Shown: in pieces, positions 1-5,363 of the stretch | How the letters are laid out: each line of letters begins with the position of its first letter | Numbering within the stretch: position 1 is the stretch's first letter | From: Fibrobacter succinogenes | GTDB taxonomy: Bacteria > Fibrobacterota > Fibrobacteria > Fibrobacterales > CADBQJ01 | Length of the DNA: 5,363 nt | Assembly (NCBI GenBank): GCA_902796785.1 | Contig: CADBQJ010000022.1 | Coordinates: 1-5,363 of the forward strand | Direction: 5' to 3' | The notes under the pieces: generated by a model | Seen by the model: only the letters and a program-made list of their open reading frames with translations | What the model was told of the DNA's origin: nothing | Databases searched by the model: none | Program-made: the position numbers and the translations under genes

Positions 1-2
1 CC

Positions 3-7
3 AAGGG
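3..7 (+). promoter_or_regulatory. Ribosome binding site deciding the GH18 start
   Basis: AAGGG lies 6 nt before the ATG at 14 but directly touches the in-frame ATG at 8. Spacing therefore favours the ATG at 14, which shortens the protein by two residues. The promoter lies outside the window. Confidence 0.6.
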
Positions 8-13
8 ATGTCG

Positions 14-1147
14 ATGTCCAAAACTCTCCTTCGCTCTCTTCTCTGCCTCGGAACGGCGTTCGGCCTCTTCGCCTGCAGCGACAGCGGCACCTCCTCCAAC
101 GACAACCCCGGCTCCTCGGTCGAAGAGTCCTCGGAATCGAACGGCTCGTCCGAAGCCGATCTCTCCTCGAGCGAGCTCCTCTCGTCGGAGACGCAGCCCT
201 CCTCCTCCGCGGCGAACGGCTGCGCCAACACCGCGCCGCTCGCCCGCGTCGTCGGCTATCTCCCCTCCTACCGCACCGGCTGGATCGACTGGGGCGACTG
301 GAGCAAGCTGACCCACCTCTGCCTCGCCTTCTTCAACCCCGACGCGAACGGCAGCTTCTCGTCGAATTTCAACGACGCGAAGCTCGCCGCCGCCATCGAC
401 TCCGCCAAGGCGCACGGAATCAAGGTCCTCGCCTCCATCGGCGGCGGCGGCGGCGGCGACAAGGAGGCCTGGGCGACTCTTCTGGCCGAAGGCAACACGG
501 CGCGCCTCGCCGACTCGCTGGCCGCCCTGGTCGCGCGGCTCGGCATCGACGGCATCGACGTCGACCTGGAATACACCTCCAGCCCCGCCTCCTACGCCTC
601 CGCGTTCGACAGTCGCTACGAACCCTTCCTCGTCGCGCTCCGCTCCGCCCTGGGCGACTCGCGGCTGATCACCGCCGCCGTGGCCAACTGGGTCGGCGAA
701 AAGTTCACCGACGGCGCGCTCGCCGAAATGGACTTCATCAACGTGATGAGCTACGACAACAAGGGAACCTGGACGGCCAAGGGCGAACACTCCACCTACG
801 CATCGGCCATGCAGGACGCGAACTACTGGGTCACCCGCCGCGGCCTGCCCGCCGCGAACGTCGTCGTCGGGCTCCCCTTCTACGGCTACTACTGGTCAAC
901 CGACCCGGGCGACAAGACCGGCGAACTCGTCGCCAGCCAGATCCTCTCCTTCTGGCCCGACCACGCCGACGAGGACTACTTCACCGTCGAAGAGAACGGA
1001 TACGAAAAGACCGTCTCCTGGAACTCGGCCAAGACCATCGACAAGAAGAGCTGCTTCGCGCGGAACTTCGGCGGCGCCATGATCTGGGAGCTGGGCCAGG
1101 ACCACGACAACTCCTTCCTGAACGTCGTCGCGGCGCACCGCGACTGA
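14..1147 (+). CDS. GH18 chitinase-like secreted lipoprotein
   Basis: This 377-aa protein is an exported lipoprotein with a glycoside hydrolase family 18 domain. Members cleave beta-1,4 bonds in chitin or related N-acetylglucosamine glycans by substrate-assisted catalysis. Residues 1-20 form a signal peptide (basic start, hydrophobic core) ending in the lipobox L-F-A-C, with Cys21 as the predicted lipidation site. Residues 22-69 are a linker with 19 serines in 48 residues. The catalytic domain covers about 78-375: SIGGG (141-145), the signature DGIDVDLE (179-186) with all three Asp and the acid/base Glu186, MSYD (245-248), GLPFYG (286-291) and a C-terminal GAMIWE (354-359) with the barrel Trp358. 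No catalytic residue is missing. I prefer the second ATG at 14 over the ATG at 8 because AAGGG (3-7) abuts the first but is well spaced from the second. galE follows after 19 nt. Exact substrate (chitin, chitooligosaccharide or an N-glycan core) cannot be decided from sequence; no carbohydrate-binding module is visible. Confidence 0.9.
   Translation: MSKTLLRSLLCLGTAFGLFACSDSGTSSNDNPGSSVEESSESNGSSEADLSSSELLSSETQPSSSAANGCANTAPLARVVGYLPSYRTGWIDWGDWSKLTHLCLAFFNPDANGSFSSNFNDAKLAAAIDSAKAHGIKVLASIGGGGGGDKEAWATLLAEGNTARLADSLAALVARLGIDGIDVDLEYTSSPASYASAFDSRYEPFLVALRSALGDSRLITAAVANWVGEKFTDGALAEMDFINVMSYDNKGTWTAKGEHSTYASAMQDANYWVTRRGLPAANVVVGLPFYGYYWSTDPGDKTGELVASQILSFWPDHADEDYFTVEENGYEKTVSWNSAKTIDKKSCFARNFGGAMIWELGQDHDNSFLNVVAAHRD
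440..457 (+). repeat. (GGC)6 codon tract in the GH18 gene
   Basis: Six successive GGC codons encode Gly143-Gly148 within the SIGG motif region of the barrel. Most GH18 proteins have two to four glycines here. The tract is in frame, so gain or loss of a unit changes loop length without a frameshift. Confidence 0.9.
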
Positions 1148-1166
1148 TTCGCCCGGAGGAACGAGA

Positions 1167-2141
1167 ATGAGAGTCTTCGTCGTCGGCGGCGCCGGGTACA
1201 TCGGATCGCACGTCTGCAAGACGCTGCTGGCCGCCGGCCACGACGTCATGGTCTACGACAACCTGAGCACCGGGCTGGCCACCAACCTCCGGCCCGAATC
1301 CGGCTTCGTCCTGGCCGACGTCCACGACGGCGTCCGCCTGCGCGCCGAGCTCGACGCCTTCCGCGCCGACGCGGTGATCCACCTCGCCGCCAGCAAGGCC
1401 GCGGGCGAATCGATGACCGACCCCGCCAAGTACGCCTGGAACAACATCTCCGGCTCGGTGGAGCTGATCGACGCCTGCCTCGACTGCGGCGTGGGGCTGT
1501 TCCTCCTCTCCTCCTCCGCGGCGGTCTACGGCGACCCCGTCCGGCTGCCGATCGACGAGACCCACCCCACGAACCCCGCCAACTTCTACGGCTTCACCAA
1601 GCTGGAGATCGAACGGACGCTGGGCTGGATGTCGCGCCTGGGGAAGATGCATTTCGCCGCGCTGCGCTACTTCAACGCCGCCGGCTACGACGTGGACGGC
1701 GAGCTCTGCGGACTGGAGCGCAACCCCGCGAACCTGCTGCCCGTCATCATGGAGACCGCCGTCGGGATCCGTCCGTCGATGACCGTCTTCGGGAACGACT
1801 ACCCCACCGCCGACGGGACCTGCGTCCGCGACTACATCCACGTCTCCGACCTGGCCTCCGCCCACCGGCTGGCCCTGGAGTGGATCGACGCGGAGAAGAA
1901 GGACCTGACGGTCAACCTCGGCTCGGGCCACGGCTACTCCGTGCTCGAGATGGTCAAGGCCGCCGAGCGGATCGTCGGACACGGCTTCGACTGGTCGATC
2001 GGCCCGCGCCGCGAAGGCGACCCCTCCGAGCTCTACGCCTGCGCCGCGAAGGCGAAGGAGCTGCTGGGCTGGGAGGCGCGACACAGCGACCTCGAGACGC
2101 TGCTGAAGACCACCCACGCCGCCTACCTGAAGAACCTCTGA
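1167..2141 (+). CDS. galE: UDP-glucose 4-epimerase (GalE)
   Basis: This cytoplasmic 324-aa enzyme interconverts UDP-glucose and UDP-galactose (some members also the N-acetyl forms) using tightly bound NAD, linking galactose metabolism to polysaccharide precursors. It is an extended short-chain dehydrogenase: Rossmann motif GGAGYIG at 7-13, YDNLSTG at 30-36 (the Asp contacting NAD ribose), HLAA at 72-75, SSSAAVYG at 115-122 with catalytic Ser117, and YxxxK at 141-145 (Tyr141, Lys145). Substrate-binding motifs RYFNAAG (167-173), DGTCVRDYIHVSDLA (216-230) and RREGDP (281-286) are all present. Length is slightly below the usual 330-340. GGAGGA at 1155-1160 is 6 nt before the ATG. The pocket position matching E. 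coli Tyr299 is Leu289 by my alignment, so N-acetylated UDP-sugars are not excluded. The 19-nt gap after the GH18 gene and the terminator just downstream suggest a GH18-galE transcript end here. The family is confident; substrate breadth is open. Confidence 0.95.
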   Translation: MRVFVVGGAGYIGSHVCKTLLAAGHDVMVYDNLSTGLATNLRPESGFVLADVHDGVRLRAELDAFRADAVIHLAASKAAGESMTDPAKYAWNNISGSVELIDACLDCGVGLFLLSSSAAVYGDPVRLPIDETHPTNPANFYGFTKLEIERTLGWMSRLGKMHFAALRYFNAAGYDVDGELCGLERNPANLLPVIMETAVGIRPSMTVFGNDYPTADGTCVRDYIHVSDLASAHRLALEWIDAEKKDLTVNLGSGHGYSVLEMVKAAERIVGHGFDWSIGPRREGDPSELYACAAKAKELLGWEARHSDLETLLKTTHAAYLKNL

Positions 2142-2165
2142 TCTTCCGCTTCGGCGAAGAAAGGG

Positions 2166-2192
2166 AAACGGCGCCCCGAAAGGCGCCGTTTT
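2166..2192. terminator. Bidirectional rho-independent terminator, galE/ilvD
   Basis: A perfect 10-bp stem (AAACGGCGCC at 2166-2175 pairing with GGCGCCGTTT at 2182-2191) encloses the 6-nt loop CCGAAA. On the plus strand the stem runs into TTTT (2189-2192), 24 nt after the galE stop. Read from the minus strand the stem also ends in GTTT, followed by CCCTTTC, so it could stop ilvD transcription about 30 nt after that gene's stop codon. The short U-run makes the plus direction the better terminator. Location between two convergent genes supports the call. Confidence 0.85.
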
Positions 2193-2221
2193 CGTATCTG
2201 CGAAATTTTTCGTCCCTTGTT

Positions 2222-4060
2222 CTACGGGACTTCGCGGGCGCCGCCCTTGTCCGCGCTCAGCACCATGCTGGCGTAGGCGCGCAACGCGGCGCTCACCTTG
2301 CGGTCGCGCTTCTTCGGACGGAAGGCGAGCTTGCCCTGCGCCTCCTCTTCCCTGCGGCGTTCGGCCAGCTCGGCGTCGGAGAGCGCAACCTGGATCGTCC
2401 GCTTCGGGATGTCGATCTCGATCATGTCTCCGTCGCGGATCAGGGCGATGTCGCCGCCGTTCGCCGCTTCGGGGCTGATGTGGCCGAGCGAAAGGCCGGA
2501 GGTGCCGCCCGAGAAGCGGCCGTCGGTGATCAGCGCGCAGGACTTGCCCAGACCCTTCGACTTCAGGTAGCTGGTCGGGTAGAGCATCTCCTGCATGCCG
2601 GGTCCGCCCTTGGGGCCTTCGTAGCGGATCACCACCACGTCGCCGGCCTTCACTTCGTCGCCGAGGATGCCGTTCACGGCGTCTTCCTGCGATTCGTAGA
2701 CGCGGGCCGGGCCGGTGAAGGTCCAGCAGGAGGCGTCGACGCCGGCGCTCTTCACCACGCAGCCGTCCTTGGCGATGTTGCCGTAGAGCACGGCCAGGCC
2801 GCCGTCCTTGCTGTAGGCGTGGTCGAAGTCGCGAATCGCCCCTTCGGCGCGGTCGAGGTCGGGGGAGGGCCACCGTTCGCTCTGCGAGAAGGGTTCCAGG
2901 CAGAACTTGTTCGCCGGAGCCGCGAGGTAGAACTCCTTCACCTCGTCCGAGGGGTTCCGGTCGAGCGACCAGGCGTCGATCTCCTCGCCGATTGAGGGGT
3001 AGAGGACCGTCTTGCATCCCCGGTTGATCAGGCCGATCTTGTCCAGCTGTCCGAGGATCGCCATGATGCCGCCGGCGCGGTGGACGTTTTCCATGTGGAC
3101 CAGGTTGGTGCTCGGAGCCACCTTGCAGAGGTGCGGGGTGTTCAGCGACAGGCGGTTGATGTCGTCCATCGTGAAGTTCACGCCGGCTTCGTGCGCCACG
3201 GCCAGAAGGTGCAGCACGGTGTTGGTCGAGCCTCCCATCGCGATGTCGAGGCGCATCGCGTTTTCGAACGCCTCGAAGGTGGCGATGTTCTTCGGCAGCA
3301 CGGAGGAGTCTTCCTTTTCGTACCAGGCCTTGGCCATCTCCACGATGCGGTGCGCGGCGTTGACGAAGAGCTTTTTGCGGTCGGAGTGGGTCGCGAGCAT
3401 GGAGCCGTTGCCCGGAAGGGCGAAGCCGAGCGCTTCGGTCAGGCTGTTCATCGAGTTGGCGGTGAACATGCCGGAGCAGGAGCCGCAGGTGGGGCAGCTG
3501 TGCTCTTCGAAGGCGTCGGCGCTCTCTTCGGTGATGTCGGGACGGGCGCTCTGCACCATCGCGTCGATCAGGTCCAGGCGCCAGCTCTTGCCGTCGATCT
3601 CCGCCTTGCCGGCCTCCATCGGGCCGCCGCTCACGAAGATGGTGGGGATGTTGAGGCGCATCGTCGCGATCAGCATGCCGGGAGTCACCTTGTCGCAGTT
3701 GCTGATGCAGACCAGGGCGTCGGCGCAGTGGGCGTTGCACATGTACTCCACGGAGTCGGCAATCACTTCGCGGCTCGGCAGGCTGTAGAGCATGCCGTCG
3801 TGACCCATCGCGATGCCGTCGTCCACGGCGATCGTGTCGAATTCCTTGGCGATGCCGCCCGCCTTTTCGATTTCGCGGCAGACCAGCTGCCCGATGTCGT
3901 GCAGATGCACGTGGCCGGGAACGAACTGGGTGAAGGAGTTCGCGACGGCGATGATCGGCTTGCCGAAATCCTCTTTTTTGACGCCGGTGGCGCGCCAGAG
4001 GGCGCGGGCGCCTGCCATTTTCTTTCCGGTGATGGTTTTCGCGGAACGGTATTCGGGCAT
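2222..4060 (-). CDS. ilvD: Dihydroxy-acid dehydratase (IlvD)
   Basis: This 612-aa cytoplasmic iron-sulfur enzyme dehydrates 2,3-dihydroxy-isovalerate and 2,3-dihydroxy-3-methylvalerate to the 2-keto acids, the third step shared by valine and isoleucine synthesis; the valine branch also feeds leucine and pantothenate. It closely follows E. coli IlvD (616 aa) from MPEYRSAKT to the end. Key residues fall at the same numbers: Asp81, Cys122-Asp123-Lys124 (NCDK), CPTCGSCSG with Cys195, Glu491 (GPGMQEML) and Ser517 (DGRFSGG). The frame stays open upstream to an ATG at 4130-4132, but the start at 4058-4060 is chosen because AAGGAG precedes it by 7 nt and homology begins exactly there; the extra 24 residues are not family-like. 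Gly49-His50 occupy the place where [2Fe-2S]-type dehydratases carry a cysteine, so an E. coli-like [4Fe-4S] cluster is inferred. It stands alone here, with no other ilv or leu gene in the window, and converges on galE. Confidence 0.97.
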   Translation of the reverse strand: MPEYRSAKTITGKKMAGARALWRATGVKKEDFGKPIIAVANSFTQFVPGHVHLHDIGQLVCREIEKAGGIAKEFDTIAVDDGIAMGHDGMLYSLPSREVIADSVEYMCNAHCADALVCISNCDKVTPGMLIATMRLNIPTIFVSGGPMEAGKAEIDGKSWRLDLIDAMVQSARPDITEESADAFEEHSCPTCGSCSGMFTANSMNSLTEALGFALPGNGSMLATHSDRKKLFVNAAHRIVEMAKAWYEKEDSSVLPKNIATFEAFENAMRLDIAMGGSTNTVLHLLAVAHEAGVNFTMDDINRLSLNTPHLCKVAPSTNLVHMENVHRAGGIMAILGQLDKIGLINRGCKTVLYPSIGEEIDAWSLDRNPSDEVKEFYLAAPANKFCLEPFSQSERWPSPDLDRAEGAIRDFDHAYSKDGGLAVLYGNIAKDGCVVKSAGVDASCWTFTGPARVYESQEDAVNGILGDEVKAGDVVVIRYEGPKGGPGMQEMLYPTSYLKSKGLGKSCALITDGRFSGGTSGLSLGHISPEAANGGDIALIRDGDMIEIDIPKRTIQVALSDAELAERRREEEAQGKLAFRPKKRDRKVSAALRAYASMVLSADKGGAREVP

Positions 4061-4378
4061 GGAAAAGCTCCTTGAGTGGGGTAAAAGATAATCGCTGCCC
4101 GCCTCGGCCGTCTCGGTCCGATTCGTCCACATCGCCCTATTTTCTCTCTTTTTCGCATAAAATGGAGATAGTTCATAGGCGTGTTGGCAGGCTTTGAAAA
4201 CTCTCCGGTTCCGGGTTCCGGAGCCGACGGAAAAAGGGCTGGAGGGAATCGGTCCGCTGTGGGCAGGATTTGGCCTTTCGAAGAGCGGTTGTTTGAAAAG
4301 GGATGTTGACTGGCATTGAAAAGCGGAAACCGGCCGGAATTCAAAATCTTATACACATTTTTCTACACTTTTCGGCAG
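4061..4378. promoter_or_regulatory. Divergent intergenic region, ilvD / phosphoesterase
   Basis: These 318 nt separate ilvD (leftward) from the phosphoesterase (rightward) and contain no convincing gene. The stretch about 4137-4200 is clearly more A/T-rich than its surroundings. On the minus strand it holds the best ilvD promoter guess: TTTTCA (4195-4200) and TATGAA (4172-4177) with 17 nt between, each matching 4 of 6 consensus bases, giving a leader of roughly 100 nt. Rightward, TATACA at 4350-4355 could serve as a -10 box for the phosphoesterase, but no good -35 lies 17 nt upstream; TTGACT (4306-4311) and TTGAAA (4316-4321) are mis-spaced. An imperfect hairpin (CTCCGG 4203-4208 with CCGGAG 4218-4223) and a CCGGCCGG palindrome (4330-4337) are also present. 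I see no T-box, no leader peptide rich in Ile, Val or Leu, and no riboswitch. Confidence 0.4.
4068..4073 (-). promoter_or_regulatory. Ribosome binding site deciding the ilvD start
   Basis: On the minus strand AAGGAG sits 7 nt before the ATG at 4058-4060. It selects the MPEYRS start over the more distant in-frame ATG at 4130-4132. Confidence 0.85.
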
Positions 4379-5143
4379 ATGCTGCCTCCGTTCAAAATCG
4401 CCCAGATTTCGGACATCCACCTCGGCGGAGGAAGGGACGATTCCGAACGACGCCTCGTCAGAAAGAATTTCGAGGCGACGCTGGCCGACGCCCTCTCCAG
4501 GCATCCCGACGCGATCGTCTTCAGCGGGGACCTCGCCGACCATGGAGAGAGGAAAGAATACGAAGAGTTCGCGAAGATCGTCGCAGGCGTCGAAATTCCC
4601 ATGCAATACATGGGCGGCAACCACGACGACGTCAAGACGATGGCCGACGTTCTCGGTCTTTCGTTGCGAGACGGAAAGCTCTGTTACGCCGCGACGATGG
4701 GAAACCGGCTTCATCTGTTCCTCGACAGCTCCGAAAACAGGGTCGACGACGGGCAGTGCGCATGGCTCGAGGAAAAGACCGCGGAGGCGAAGGAGAGCGA
4801 AATCTACCTCTGGATCCACCATCCTCCGGTGCTCTGCGGCGCGAAGTTCATGGACACGCTCTGGCCGCTGAAGCACAGGGAAAACATCCAGGCCTCGTTG
4901 CGGCGACTCGACCGCATAGACACGGTCTTCTGCGGCCACTACCACACGGCGAAGACGGTGGAGTGGGAAGGAAAGACGATTTTCGTCTGCCCGGCGACGC
5001 AGATGCAGATTTCCGAAACGGAAGAGGGATTTTCCGTCGCGGATCCGCGTCCCGGCTGGCAGATGATCGAATGGAAGGAGGGAGAAAAAGATGGCGAAAC
5101 GATCCTCGTTTCCGCCCGGATGGTGGAAAGCGTCTCGCTCTAG
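4379..5143 (+). CDS. Calcineurin-like metallophosphoesterase (CpdA/Icc-like)
   Basis: This 254-aa cytoplasmic protein belongs to the two-metal calcineurin-like phosphoesterases; closest style is the CpdA/Icc (class III cyclic-nucleotide phosphodiesterase) group, though relatives act on many phosphodiesters and monoesters. The full metal-site set is visible: SDIHLG (Asp12, His14), GDLAD (Asp51), GNHDD (Asn81, His82), IHHPP (His147/148) and GHYH (His187, His189). There is no signal peptide or membrane segment. The ATG at 4379 is chosen because the family fold begins at once with FKIAQISDIH; a TTG at 4316 would add 21 unrelated aromatic-rich residues. Unlike the other genes here, no Shine-Dalgarno sequence precedes this start. 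The secreted nuclease gene begins 53 nt before its stop, implying one transcript. The fold and metal site are secure. A cAMP substrate is only a family-based guess, and no cyclase or cAMP-binding regulator is nearby. Confidence 0.88.
   Translation: MLPPFKIAQISDIHLGGGRDDSERRLVRKNFEATLADALSRHPDAIVFSGDLADHGERKEYEEFAKIVAGVEIPMQYMGGNHDDVKTMADVLGLSLRDGKLCYAATMGNRLHLFLDSSENRVDDGQCAWLEEKTAEAKESEIYLWIHHPPVLCGAKFMDTLWPLKHRENIQASLRRLDRIDTVFCGHYHTAKTVEWEGKTIFVCPATQMQISETEEGFSVADPRPGWQMIEWKEGEKDGETILVSARMVESVSL
5075..5084 (+). promoter_or_regulatory. Strong ribosome binding site inside the phosphoesterase gene
   Basis: AAGGAGGGAG at 5075-5084 ends 6 nt before the ATG at 5091. It lies in the coding end of the phosphoesterase, where codons read Lys-Glu-Gly-Glu, and supports a real internal start for the following gene in another frame. 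Confidence 0.75.
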
Positions 5144-5363
5144 GAAGAGCGGGGCGGCGCTGCTGCTCTCCGCGCTGCTTCTGATCTGCGCCGTCTGGGC
5201 CCAGGGAGAAAAGGGAACAGACGCCTCTTCCGGAAGAGCCCCTTCCGCGAAGGAGGCGAGAAAGCTCCAGGCGAAGCAGACGAAGAAACTCGTCGGCGAC
5301 ACGCTGCGCGGCCGGGCCGTCAAGGTGCAGGACGGCGACACGTTCGACTTCCTCTACGGCGAC
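5091..5363 (+). CDS. Secreted staphylococcal-nuclease-like protein, N-terminal part
   Basis: An open frame of 91 codons runs off the right edge, so the gene is incomplete. Residues 1-20 are basic and Trp/Pro-containing (MAKRSSFPPGWWKASRSRKS), followed by a hydrophobic stretch at 21-36 and a likely signal peptidase I site after VWA (cleavage near 37/38). There is no lipobox at Cys33 because Ile precedes it. A polar, Lys-rich spacer follows (38-72). Residues 74-91 read as the first strands of the staphylococcal nuclease (TNase) domain: R-A-V-K-V-Q-DGDTF-DFLYGD, where Asp83 matches the Ca2+-binding Asp21 of S. aureus nuclease. The domain is usually a Ca2+-dependent endonuclease of DNA and RNA, acting outside the cytoplasm here. 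The catalytic Arg and Glu positions lie beyond the window, so activity cannot be judged. The start overlaps the phosphoesterase gene by 53 nt and has a strong Shine-Dalgarno sequence. The nuclease assignment rests on a short motif plus context. Confidence 0.72.
   Translation, partial: MAKRSSFPPGWWKASRSRKSGAALLLSALLLICAVWAQGEKGTDASSGRAPSAKEARKLQAKQTKKLVGDTLRGRAVKVQDGDTFDFLYGD

Noticed and set aside
1880..4091. Long plus-strand open frames opposite ilvD (1880-2995, 3012-3788, 3080-4075)
   Set aside because: They are antisense to a complete, strongly conserved ilvD. Their Ala/Val/Gly/His-rich translations match the usual shadow pattern, and the frame from 1880 starts inside galE.
981..4130. 1049-codon open frame on the minus strand crossing ilvD, the terminator and galE
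   Set aside because: It is out of frame with ilvD and antisense to galE, its translation is Arg/Gly-rich with no recognisable domain, and it passes through the intergenic terminator. It is a by-product of G/C-rich third positions in the real genes.
4058..4132. Longer IlvD starting at the ATG at 4130-4132
   Set aside because: The extra 24 residues have no counterpart in the family, and the well-spaced AAGGAG serves the ATG at 4058-4060.
4203..4223. Inverted repeat CTCCGG / CCGGAG as a terminator or attenuator
   Set aside because: The stem is only 6 bp with a 9-nt loop and is followed on the minus strand by AGTTTTC, with no proper U-run. It may arise from the short CCGGTT repeats and lies upstream of the likely ilvD promoter.
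3763..4356. Minus-strand open frame from the intergenic region into ilvD, as a possible leader peptide
   Set aside because: It has no Ile, Val or Leu codon runs and continues far into ilvD out of frame, so it does not look like an attenuator peptide. No T-box sequence is visible either.
4303..5341. Open frames overlapping the phosphoesterase (4303-5184 plus strand, 4349-5341 minus strand)
   Set aside because: The complete metal-binding motif set lies in the 4379-5143 frame. The other frames are Arg-rich or lack any known domain. The ATG at 4303 directly touches its AAAAGGG, which is too close for initiation.

Overview
The window is compact, high-GC bacterial DNA with five protein-coding genes, four complete and one cut by the right edge. 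The first gene encodes an exported lipoprotein whose mature N-terminus is a long Ser/Glu/Gly/Asn-rich linker directly after the lipobox cysteine, followed by a family 18 glycoside hydrolase domain. That architecture resembles secreted glycosidases of Fibrobacterota. With an E. coli-type dihydroxy-acid dehydratase (the oxygen-sensitive kind), it suggests a polysaccharide-degrading, possibly anaerobic or gut-type bacterium of that group. This is an inference from style; no rRNA or marker gene is present, and the GC content is higher than in well-known Fibrobacter.

Layout: (1) 14-1147 (+), GH18 chitinase-like lipoprotein. (2) 1167-2141 (+), UDP-glucose 4-epimerase (galE), 19 nt downstream and probably co-transcribed. 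(3) 2142-2221, a short convergent gap with a strong 10-bp hairpin that can terminate galE and, from the other side, ilvD. (4) 2222-4060 (-), ilvD, dihydroxy-acid dehydratase, 612 aa; its start is fixed by an AAGGAG site and by the conserved N-terminus. (5) 4061-4378, a 318-nt divergent intergenic region that must carry the ilvD promoter and probably the promoter of the right-hand genes. (6) 4379-5143 (+), a cytoplasmic calcineurin-like (CpdA/Icc-like) metallophosphoesterase. (7) 5091-5363+ (+), the start of a secreted staphylococcal-nuclease-like protein, whose ATG lies 53 nt inside the end of the phosphoesterase gene behind a strong Shine-Dalgarno sequence.

Functionally there are three unrelated units: outer-envelope chitin or N-acetylglucosamine-glycan hydrolysis plus nucleotide-sugar epimerisation; branched-chain amino acid and pantothenate precursor synthesis; and a phosphoesterase-nuclease pair that is translationally overlapped. 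I found no mobile element, CRISPR array, tRNA, rRNA or recognisable riboswitch. Several very long open frames on the opposite strands are artefacts of high-GC codon usage. I see no strong candidate for an undescribed system; the overlapping phosphoesterase/nuclease pair is the least routine part.
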